Below are positions 26,101 through 35,429 of a stretch of 64,000 nt of DNA, piece after piece (position 1 is the first letter of the stretch; every line of letters starts with the position of its first letter). This stretch comes from Pyxicephalus adspersus. Taxonomy: Eukaryota; Chordata; Amphibia; Anura; Pyxicephalidae. The position numbers and the translations under genes were made by a program. The notes under the pieces are model-generated. The model was not told the DNA's origin, ran no database searches, and saw only the letters and a program-made list of their open reading frames with translations. The DNA lies in assembly GCF_032062135.1 (NCBI RefSeq), contig NC_092859.1:111358014-111422013 (forward strand). The letters run 5' to 3'.

Positions 26101-27353
26101 GTTGTTATTACTTGCCTGGTTATATAGGCATTATTGTACAAGGGAAATAAATATATTGCAGGCAAATGGTAGAAAATCACAATCTGTAATACCGTTCTCT
26201 ATTCAGCCTGTAACATAAGAATAAAAGATGAGCTTGTGGGTTTCTTTGAGATGACAAAATCACTAGAGGACATTCAGTTAATGGTGCCACTGTTCTAAAA
26301 TTATTAGAATGAATTAACGGGAGAAGGAGTGCATTTAATGTGATATAAAATAGGGTCACGCTTAACATCCTCGCTTTAATGAACTAGGTCATTCTTTCAA
26401 AATTAGGTTTATTGGTTCATTTCTAAAAACGATTTCTTCAATTATATGTTTTGTCTGACTTGCTTATTCAAATGTGTTTTTCTTCTGTTTAGCTGTACGT
26501 ATTAATGTTAGTAACATTACAGCTCTTTAGTCTGATACTTTATATTATGCACAGATCTATTTTACATCCCAAGTTTTTCCCAAAATGATAAAACAGACTG
26601 GGATTTGAATGCTTAATACTTACACAGAGTTATTATTATTATGTTATTATTATATGCTTAATCCCTTACACAGAGATACTGTAGACAACTTTTTATTGGG
26701 AAAAGAGAAAAGTATGGTAAGATGAGAATAGATTTTAATCAATTTTGGAAGTTTTGCATGCAAGGTGGATCTCTTTTTTTGTATTGGCTGAAATGCAATT
26801 CAGCAGTATAACCATTAGTGATAAGTATTGAAGTTGCACTAATGGGTGTGTTTTGTTGATTTACTATTTACACAATTCACTTCACTATAGAAATCTTTCA
26901 ATTGCAAGGTATATTTCACTTAGCTTAGAGAATGGGGTGAGGCTCTAAATCACCTATTCTTAGTAGGTGAAAAAATGTGCCTGAAAAGAAGTTATAAGAA
27001 CATCTGCCTGCAGAGTCTAGTCATTTATGATGTCACCATCAGAGCATCTGAAATCTCAAGAGAAGACACTTGTGCAATGGACTAAATTGTCTTCCGGCTA
27101 TATTAACCCTGCTGTTCCACAGGAATCTTCCTGGAGGGACAGTGATATCATGCCCAAAAATCCAAGGATAAGGTGAGCATAATTTTTTTTTCTTTTTTTC
27201 ATAAAAAATATTTTCAGGTATATTATTCACCTACTAAGCATAGATGTAATATAAATTACCTATATTAAGACCTTACCATTTCATATGTTTACCTTTCTGT
27301 TAATAAATGAGGCAATGTTGGTAATGTTAGGGCCTCATCAAACTGTTGTTTGT
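20116..27353. other. Unique-looking non-coding DNA
   Basis: There are seven kilobases without a gene I can support. A conserved-looking patch at 23760-23900 contains 'cctgtgcgcataactctaaa' and 'catttgcacctaattgctg'. ATT-rich low complexity is seen near 26630-26655, where 'gcttaat...acttacacagag' is repeated once. A block at 27005-27180 with 'gatgtcaccatcagagcat' and 'ggacagtgatatcatgccc' may be part of an interspersed repeat but lacks ends. Frames such as 23032-23319 and 25854-26150 (plus) show no domain. Confidence 0.5.
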
Positions 27354-27354
27354 T

Positions 27355-27411
27355 ATTCAGTAGTAATATATATGCCCAAATGTTATTTGGGCATATATAT
27401 TACTACTGAAT
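27355..27411. repeat. Perfect 27-bp inverted repeat with 3-base loop
   Basis: The left arm (27355-27381) and right arm (27385-27411) are exact reverse complements, separated only by GTT at 27382-27384. The arm runs from 'attcagtagtaatatat' to 'atgcccaaat' with no mismatch. Flanking bases stop pairing at once. It lies in otherwise unique DNA with no transposon termini or duplications that I can see. It may be a recently formed foldback, for example from template switching, or a transcribed hairpin. The 3-base loop is smaller than in typical animal microRNA precursors. Confidence 0.95.
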
Positions 27412-28379
27412 TACACAAATACAGACAGACATCCAGCCTGTAATTCTAGATATTCTTGATCATTATAAAATTATAATAAATACAGCTGCAGGAATAGTAG
27501 TTTTCAAAAATGCAGTGTAATGGTTTGATGAGTGTTCTAAAACAAGACGAACTATGACAGCAGCTCAAGTGCAGACCTGAAAAACCACGCTTGGAAGGGC
27601 CTTTGCAAAGTGATGCTAATGTGGTAATTGCAAGCAGTTTGATTTCTCTAAGCTGACTCTTTAAAGATTCATGTTGCACAGGAGAGCTGCAAGCACAATA
27701 AGATACACACCAGCCTTCTTGGATCTAAGGGTATGAAGCAGGCACAAGCTAGTACTGCAAAGCTTCCTTGCAGTCCTTTGATATTTAATCCTAACAGAAT
27801 TTGTGCATGATAATATGATTTTATACACACACAAACACATTTAGTGCATGGACAAGAACATTCTGCTACCTATTTATGCTGAAGCATATGTCACCAGTCA
27901 CAGTTATCACATTTGTTACAGTCTTTTTTTTTTTTTTCCTGAACAGACTACTTCTTTACAGATGTGATTGATATAGAATAAACTTGTGTCTCTAAAATGT
28001 ACACCAATTAGAATAGGATGCCTGCTCTCCTCCTGTAGCATATATTATAACTTTTTACAAAGTTAAGAAGGAAATCAGTTCAGTGCCTTATATTTTTCCT
28101 AATCAAAATTAGCATAAAAAGCTTAAACTAAAAAAAAAAAACACTTATGTAATAGAAAGGTATGTGATGTAGTGCTTAAATACCCTTGAAAATATAACAA
28201 AATAGTATATTTAACCAAGAAAAGCGACCTACTTGTTTGAGTTTAGAGTGTCCAGGGAGGGATTCTAAGGGATTCTACAAAATCAATTAAAAAGGTAAGC
28301 CAGGCTTTTGTAGGGCAGAACTTTTTTACATAAAACCTGAAATTTTATTAAGTTATTTGTTTATGCTAGATACTAAACA

Positions 28380-28570
28380 GAGTCCTCCTGCGCTAGACCT
28401 AGGCTAACACGGGTTCACTGTTCAAGAGATCATAAGATGATGTAAAAATATATTAGAAAAACATAGAGTAGCAGCAAAGTCTTGTTTTCACTTCCGGACG
28501 AATTTCGCTCCACAGGCCTTCCTCAGGGGATTGGGAGACTTGATAAGATTGCTGAAACTTTTGACCATAT
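28380..28570 (+). repeat. Possible interspersed repeat fragment
   Basis: The stretch containing 'cacttccggacgaatttcgc' and 'ccacaggccttcctcagggg' has local CpG content and wording that recall common amphibian repeats. No ends, terminal inverted repeats or coding potential are visible, so the class is left open. Confidence 0.35.
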
Positions 28571-28954
28571 AGAACAGGTGCCTAATGCTGGCTAATGCTC
28601 AGGAATACAATAAAGATAAAACCAAATAGTGGTTTGGACGTTTTAAATCTCCTGCTGTAGTTATAGAAGAGGGTAGTTTGATACCGGATGGGTTTTTAGA
28701 CCAGGTGATTAATTGTGAATATTCAAAGATACTGAAAGAGTGAAATGATCAAGGATGTTCAATTTAACTGAACAGGCATAGGTTGTTGCAATACAATCTG
28801 TAATTTGAATGTTGCAACATTTAGTAAATTCTTCTGGTTTTATTCCAGCAACAAACCCCTCAATTAAAATACTAAGTTGATGTTGCTGAGATTATAGAAG
28901 ATGCCTGAAACGGATGTGTGACATTATTGGTTGAAAATACTTTGTGGTATAGTG

Positions 28955-29170
28955 GCTTGGGCGGCCGGTGGCAGCTTTCCAAAAGGGACGGAGCATGGGA
29001 TGGGCATGCGCAGAAAGAGCAGCCAAGAGCCTCCCGGGATGCGTGACGTAGGTATCCCGGAAGGCTCTGCACTCCCATTCCTTCTTGATCGCGTAGGCGA
29101 TCAAGAACTAAAGGGGCAGTGCTTAAAAAAAGGGTGTTGCACTTTAAAAAAACACAAACAAATGAAACTG
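28955..29170. repeat. CpG-rich repeat patch with two hairpins
   Basis: This GC-rich island in AT-rich DNA contains 'gggatgggcatgcgcagaaa' and two inverted repeats. The first is AGAGCCTCCCGGGAT (29026-29040) against ATCCCGGAAGGCTCT (29054-29068), 14 of 15 pairing. The second is TCTTGATCGC (29083-29092) against GCGATCAAGA (29097-29106), perfect with a 4-base loop. The wording resembles GC-rich portions of amphibian MITEs. Short frames on both strands here (28872-29078, 28892-29104 and 28931-29179) overlap each other and are not credible genes. Confidence 0.6.
29026..29106. repeat. Pair of adjacent stem-loop sequences
   Basis: Two independent stems lie 14 bases apart: 15-bp arms with one mismatch and a 13-base loop, then 10-bp perfect arms with loop GTAG. 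They fall within the CpG-rich repeat patch and are probably part of the element's foldback interior. Confidence 0.8.
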
Positions 29171-29269
29171 TTACTTTAAATGAAATGAATGTCTACTCTT
29201 TTATGTAAAGTAAAAATTTGCAACTTATGTACATTTTAAGCCTTTTTATCCAAAGTTGCATTTTTTTTT

Positions 29270-29661
29270 GCCTTCATTTGCCTATTGAAGATGTGAGAGT
29301 GGGACCATGGTATAAAGTCGTTTCCAGCACATCCAAAGGATTCTCAATAGAGTTATGGTCTGGACAATACTCCATGGCCAATCCATGAGTAAAAATGATG
29401 TCTTGTGTCCTTTGAAATACCCCTTTCAACTTTAGCTCGATGATGAATATTGATATTAATAACTTTCGAATATGCTCTGCCATCAATGAAGAAAAAATTA
29501 ATTGATGGAATAACCTGGTCATTTAGTATGTTCAGGTTGTCCGTTGACCCCATATTTTGAGCACATAACATTGCTGAACCTAGAACTGACCATCTGAAGC
29601 AGAATTATAACATTGTCCCCCACCCCCCCACCCCACCTTTTTTTTGGGTGGCCAGGCAATA
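29270..29661 (-). mobile_element. Decayed Tc1-like transposon, minus strand
   Basis: Read on the minus strand, two frames separated by a frameshift give Tc1-family transposase features. 29353-29571 carries 'DNLNILNDQVIPSI'. 29274-29522 carries 'NSIENPLDVLETTL', corresponding to the family's SPDLNPIENLWDVLE block, which holds the last acidic residue of the DDE triad. The aspartate preceding that block is not clearly kept. The right edge has 'acctttttttttgggtgg' and 'ccaggca' followed by ATA, consistent with a decayed terminal inverted repeat next to a TA target. Relatives lie at 47055-47372 and 52190-52612. The element cannot encode an active enzyme. Confidence 0.72.
29610..29651 (+). repeat. 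C-rich / poly-T low-complexity tract
   Basis: A run of C residues broken by single A's passes directly into nine T's and then GGGTGG. The CCCACC and GGGTGG parts can pair across the T run. It lies at the presumed end of the Tc1 remnant and is probably a decayed and expanded terminal sequence. Confidence 0.75.
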
Positions 29662-31197
29662 ATAATAAAAATAATATGTTTTATTGCATACAGAAGATAG
29701 AGCAACACTTTTTTCTTAGCCTAACTAAAACGTAACTTCATCACAATAGCCAGGTACTACCTAGCAACCAAGAACTGTTGAGACTTACACCCCTGGTGAT
29801 CTTATTCCCTCTGTAAAATAGAGTTTCCTTTAAATTTTTGCTTGCGGTTAAAGGACACCCATAGCTTTTGAATACATTCACTTTTATTTCCTGTTTTCCT
29901 ACTTTTACCAGTTGTTTCTAGTGTTGGTTTTTTGTGACACAGGAAACAAATTATTATTTTGTTGATTGACTGGTCCATAATAATAGACAAACAAAATTAC
30001 AGCTCTATTTGTAAAACTTGACACTTTAATATTACTGCATTTGGAAACTATAAGAAACATGTAACCTTTATTCTAATACATTCAAGACTGTGTTACATGA
30101 ACAATGATGAACATAAAGACTCCAATTATGTGCATTTATTTTTGCAACTGAAATTATTGTTGCATACACAAGAAAGTTCTGGGTTTTAAGGCAAACAATG
30201 TAAAATAATGTGCCTGCTCAAGGAAAGCTGACTTTAGGCAATACTTTACTTTTTCTTAGCAATATCATTCATACTAAAAGGTCTATGCTATGGCAGTTGT
30301 CGGGTGACTATTGTAGTTCAGCCAGGGTTTCCCTGGTAACATTAAAATATTGTCCTATGAATTGTAAAGATGAGAAATCAGTTGAAAAGACTATTAAAAC
30401 ACTTTCTTCGAGAAATACATGCATAACCAGATTTGTGATTTTTCTGCATAGTGGCAAGTATGTCAGATATTTCTCTTCTCTTTGTCAGTTGTGAAGAATA
30501 GGGCTTCCTAAATTGGTGAATGAGATTAAGAATATGTCCTGCGGTAATAGAATCTAGAATTGTATCCACTCCATCAGCTCCCCAGTTAAAGCTATGTTGT
30601 CTAATGTTGATGTAGTTGATACAATGAAGGCCCTTAGGTGCATTTGCATATAAATTCTCTCTGCAATAAAACTATTAGTTAATTTTGTATTATGGACCAC
30701 AGCATGTGTAACTTTATTTATTTAATAAAGCTATGCAGTAGAAAATATAATGACATGGAACACTTTAATTTTATAGGACAAGTGGGATTGAGCTGTAAAT
30801 GAAGATAGTATAGCTGTTTCTCCTGGGAATATAATATTCAGGCCTCAACCTATTTTTATTTTTTATATTACCTTTACATGCGGAAGGAATGATCTGCATG
30901 GTATATTTAGCTGCTTACAGAAATCATCTATCAAGTGTGATCCTGGTTTCATAGGCGATGGATTTTGTACCTAGTGGTGCACTAATGATACAGATATGGT
31001 GCCTGTCTGTGCTTGGGGAAGTCTCTGATCACTCTACTGGAGGTCAATAGAGGCTTTCTTTTATTTTTTAGATACATCAAATTTTTGGAAAGGGTTGGTG
31101 ACATCATGTTCTCATCATGTGTTATACTACAAAAATATTTTATTGAGAAAAACAAATAATTTTATATACGGGTAGTCCTATCTATTAAATCCAACTA
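29662..31197. other. Unique-looking non-coding DNA
   Basis: No gene is supported. Opposing short frames at 30210-30494 (plus) and 30378-30569 (minus) overlap and are anonymous. A patch around 30590-30690 with 'gcatttgcatataaattc' and 'attagttaattttgt' has motif density suggestive of a regulatory element, but the evidence is weak. Confidence 0.45.
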
Positions 31198-31359
31198 ACT
31201 AACTCATTCAAATTCTAAATAAACCATTATAATTTACTAATCATTAAAAAGTCCCAGGGAATTCAAAATTCAAAATAAATATGTTCAAGTACCAATCATT
31301 GGAAATTCCCATGGAAATTGTAAATTCAGAATAAACATGTTCTTCTACCAATCATTGGG
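31198..31359 (+). repeat. Three tandem copies of a 54-bp unit
   Basis: Copies lie at 31198-31251, 31252-31305 and 31306-31359. Each carries, at matching positions, an 'attcaaattctaaataaa'-like block and a 'taccaatcattgg'-like end. The second and third copies are the more similar to each other; the first has diverged, ending 'tactaatcatta'. The regular 54-base spacing supports tandem duplication rather than scattered insertion. No open frame spans the array meaningfully. Confidence 0.78.
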
Positions 31360-31378
31360 TCCAAATCCCAATGATTGG
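31348..31378. repeat. 12-bp perfect inverted repeat at end of tandem array
   Basis: CCAATCATTGGG (31348-31359) is the exact reverse complement of CCCAATGATTGG (31367-31378), with a 7-base spacer. The left arm is the end of the last 54-bp unit, so the right arm is an inverted echo of the unit end. Confidence 0.85.
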
Positions 31379-31379
31379 C

Positions 31380-34300
31380 AACATCCCTAAGAATAACTTT
31401 TGATAACTTCAAAGAGTTCTTAAATAACTTCAAAGGATGTGTAGTTTTTATGCACAGCTTTCTTTTATACCGTATTATAGATGAACAGAAGCTTAAAGCT
31501 GAATTCCAGTCAAACAACAAAATACCCAGAAGAAATACTGATAGTGTACCCGTAATACCTGTCAGAGGATGTTTTTCTATCCAGTCAATGGATAACACGA
31601 TTTCCTTTGTTAAAGTTTAGGAATGTTTTTCTTCTTCCTAACCCTGGTATAGGGGCAGAAGCAGACTAATGAGGCCATTCCTCTGCTCACTATGCTCTTT
31701 TATCAGTATGCTCTTTGCCATTGCATACCTGTTGAGCTTCTGATGCTTCCTTTCCCTCTTCCAGTTTCATAGTTGCTATGAAGGGAATTGCAAAAGGGTC
31801 TTACCCTAGTTGTATTTAATATATTAAATGTATTAATAAATAATAAATAACTTTATCAAATTGTGTTTACATGTGCTGGGGTTTAGCTTTAAGGCCAAGC
31901 TACAGTTTTTCTGAAAAAAAAAAAAAAAATGAGAATCCCAGTCAGGTATTACTCAATTACATTTAATAATACAATTCATTCCCATGTGTTTTTTTATAAT
32001 ACACTCTGCTATTTGTATAATCCTAGAGACCTATCACGTGACTGTGATATAATTAAAGTAAACAAATCTATATTGCGATTTAAATATATGCGATAAAATG
32101 TGCTAGCTCCAGGCAAGGACAAGTTGTAAAACATCTGGTTTCATTTAATGTATCTATTTGAAATTCAAGACATGACTTTCAAAATTGAAAATCTATTTTT
32201 ACTGGTGAAAACTTCCCAAGATGAAAATGTTCTTCACTACCATTTCAAATTTAAAGAAGCCTTCTGAAAGCTGAAACTCATTGAATAAGGTTTACTCACA
32301 ATGTCTATATTTAACCTAAGACTACATCACTGGCTAAATCAGTCAGAAATGCTACTTAGAAGTACAAATAGTCAGAAATGAATGACTTTATGAACTGGAA
32401 CTAAACCTAATAGCTAGGCTTCCTACGTACATCGCATAGTATGGATCCTGTTGGATCCTGTAGCAACACAATACAAACAAAAAACTTTTGAAATTCAGTG
32501 TTGATATGTTTTAACTTTGCATGATTACATTGGAAAGCGGTGTAAAGTACTGTGTCCATTGGGTTTCCCTTTCAATCAGCAGCCCAGTAATGAATGCCAT
32601 ACAACACAAGCTAGTTTTTAAAATAGCAAACTGCTTGCACATTGTGTCTTTTTGTTATAGAAATAGTAGTATGTAGCGTATAAGAATTGGTATGCCAGTC
32701 CAGTATGATTGAAGGAACCTAGGAATTGCTGTAACTTTGTAATAGTCCTTCTATACAGGTATGAAGATTCAAACTTCAATAACCTTGTTTTTGAAGACTA
32801 GAATTGATAAGGAAAGACTATTTCTATAAGGAATTGATGTTTCAATTCATGTCACTGCAGATATTCATACAGGCAGACAAGAAATGTACATCCCTGCACT
32901 TTTGGTGCTGTGATATGAAGAACTACAATGACATGTATCACTATATATGTGTATATAGAGTGGTAAAGCCCATGCAGAAGCATTAGAGCACCTTTAAATG
33001 TGGTCATATAGTTTGCAATTGCAACAAGACTCCTTGGTACAGAGAGCTCCTAGGGCTTTATTATTGTCTGCTACTGTCATCCTGATAATACATTGCTTGC
33101 TTCATTACGTCATTCCACCCTGTCTCCACCTACAAGATTGAGGATGGCAGAAAACATAAGACCTTATCAGCCTTCTTTATTGAGCACTGGGATTTCATAG
33201 TGGTTCGCTACAGGTCCCTAAAAGAAAGGGATGGTTGACCAAGTCAGTTCTGCACAAGGGGCCCACTGTTGGCTGTATCATGCACAACACTAATCTCCAT
33301 TTATCATACAGAGAAAAAATGGTCATCAGAGGTCCACTGACAGATGTCAAAGTGAACAATAGAATGAAGGTATGAAGTGTAATGCTAGGAAAATATCACA
33401 GGATTCATGTTTTTTAAAGCTATATAATATATTTACTGTGCCTACTAATATTTTCAAATGAAATTTGTTAGGAAATAATATTTCCTAACAAATGCCTGAT
33501 ATTTTAATTCAAGTATGCATCATTAATTTCTGGACTTTGGAAGCCTTATAATAAGACCACTAGCATTAGGGCTATTGTATAAATAGGTATTTTATTTCAA
33601 ATAACAAGCTTTATAATCCAAAACCATGGCAGGCCAAAAACAATAGTAGAGATTATGGATAAAGTCCAGTAATAAAGGAGTTGGTAAATGTAGACAGTGG
33701 CTTCTGCAAATCTGCCTTAGGAATTGAAACAAGCATGTAATGAGTCTTTTTAGTCCCTGGGTAATAGGCAGAATGGAGGATTCACCAAAACCCATGTGCT
33801 TCAAGCATAACCTAGTCTATGTTTTTTTTGTTGTTAACAGTTATATTCATCCATTTTTTTATGTGATAAAAACAACAGTAGAAATCTGATCTAAACAGCA
33901 TTGACTTGAGACTTGATCAGGCCATTGGGGACTTGCAGCACACCTGGCAATAAAGTTATTTTTGCTTTCAATAAAAGAAGATACAGTGTGTTTATACCTG
34001 GAGCAAGGGTAAAAACCTTGATCCAATAGTGTAAAATACACACATTTTAAAAAGTTGCTAAAAGCACAGGAAAACCAACTCCCAGCTGGCTTAGCGCAGT
34101 AATGCAAAGTCAGTTTCTAGGCAACGAACCCTACTGACCTCCATCTTGTGGTAGAAAGTCATTATATAAAATGCAGCAGAATGAGCTAATATTTAGCTGT
34201 CCCTACACATTTTTATTGTTAATTGCAGGCTGTCTTTGCCAGACTTGGATTTCAAGGGCAAGGGTGCAAACAACTTTTAGGAGATGGTGAAACTTAGAAG

Positions 34301-35060
34301 ACAGGAACATTTTATATGCCTTTAGCACATTTTATGGTGTCGAGCACTGCACAGTAAGTGATATTTTAAATTCATATAGCATAAATGTGTTAGCAAGACA
34401 TTAAATGTGCAGTAAAAATGTTATTGCTTAGCTTGCCTTAAAATGAACAGTTATGTCTTTGTTGCCAGGATGAATATATACAAATCATACTGTTTTTTAA
34501 AAAATTACTAAAGCCAGCAAACACATGTTAATGTTTTCTGCAGATGCAGCCACTCAAGTCTATACAGTAATACCAGGGGTTGAGCACATGTAAGGAATCA
34601 TTTTTTTGTATTTCTCAGTTCAACATTGATAAAGATCTGGTATTTCAAGTATAGCATCAGCACTTATGGTCATACTTGTAATAAAAAATTAATATAAGGC
34701 AATCCAGGACATAGGAGAGCAGAGATAAAGATGCGGGCCATAAAACCCAACTTTTAGACTACACACACTACATCTGATTGCTCATGCTGCTTATAATGTA
34801 CCAACAATAAATGGGGAGCCAATGAAAACTATCCATTCAATTTATTCCAGTCAGGTGGACTCTTGCACTATGTAGCAATTGGTCATACATGCTAATTTAC
34901 AATATCTGGATACAAAAAATTCTCATCGAATTCAGGACAGGTGATTACAATAAATTCCAGAAGTAAAGACTTGTAGTTCTAAATGCATAACATGTAAAAT
35001 GAGTTCTTTGAATGTATTCTTTTATAAAATTTTAAAGCACAGTGTAGTTTTTAATAAGCA
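31380..35060. other. Unique-looking non-coding DNA
   Basis: I found no supported gene or transposon besides the palindrome at 33463-33493. Poly-A occurs at 31915-31929. Frames at 31375-31620 (plus) and 31326-31598 (minus) overlap each other and partly derive from the tandem array. Frames at 33592-33804 and 33859-34107 (minus) have no domain I recognise. Confidence 0.5.
33463..33493. repeat. Perfect 15-bp palindrome around one central base
   Basis: ATTTGTTAGGAAATA at 33463-33477 and TATTTCCTAACAAAT at 33479-33493 are exact reverse complements with a single A between them. The arms are AT-rich and the flanks are unique. It could be a foldback mutation product or a cruciform-prone site. Confidence 0.93.
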
Positions 35061-35075
35061 TTATATATTATAGAC

Positions 35076-35248
35076 CAACGGTCCCCAACCTGCTCAGATC
35101 TGGGATGGGGGACTGTGGGCGGGTTCTGGTATCATGATGTCACTCTGGGGGAAGTTTCTTCCCCTTTGAGTGACAAATGGCTCCCCATGCGCAGTCCAGA
35201 GTCCATAAATTTAGTGGTTTGTGATGTCCAAAAGTTTGGGAACTATTG
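35076..35248 (+). mobile_element. Shortened copy of the hAT element at 2157
   Basis: The ends read CAACGGTCCCCAACC on the left and TTTGGGAACTATTG on the right. These are diverged versions of the termini at 2157-2470. The interior shares 'cagatctg', 'tgtgggcgggttctgg', 'tgatgtcactctggggga', 'ctttgagtg', 'ggctccccatgcgcag' and 'aatttagtggt' in the same order, but about 140 bases after the left terminus are missing. Candidate 8-bp duplications are TTATAGAC (35068-35075) and CTATAGAT (35249-35256), which agree at six positions. The insertion looks older than its relative. Confidence 0.82.
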
Positions 35249-35367
35249 CTATAGATTGCAATGTAGGCTAGCTCATTTAATAACCTGATTTATACCCTAA
35301 TTAGCACCAAACATATCTCTTAAATTCAGGTGAAAATAATTATTCTTTTCCTGTCTTTCTTTTGGTG

Positions 35368-35369
<2 letters not shown>

Positions 35370-35422
<53 letters not shown>
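35370..35422 (+). repeat. (AT)n dinucleotide microsatellite
   Basis: There are more than 50 bases of uninterrupted AT alternation. Such tracts are prone to length change, cruciform formation and assembly error. The open frame 35330-35557 runs through it as an Ile-Tyr repeat and is an artefact of the tract. Confidence 0.97.
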
Positions 35423-35425
<3 letters not shown>

Positions 35426-35429
35426 AATT

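Noticed and set aside
27355..27411. Canonical microRNA precursor
   Set aside because: A 27-bp perfect stem with a 3-base loop lacks the usual loop size, bulges and stem length; kept only as an unexplained foldback.
14987..30649. Exact octamer ATTTGCAT sites as evidence of POU regulation
   Set aside because: Single 8-mers are expected several times by chance in 64 kb of AT-rich DNA; only the local motif cluster near 20.0 kb was kept as a candidate.
31198..31359. CRISPR-like array
   Set aside because: The 54-bp units are contiguous with no spacers and the sequence is vertebrate-like.
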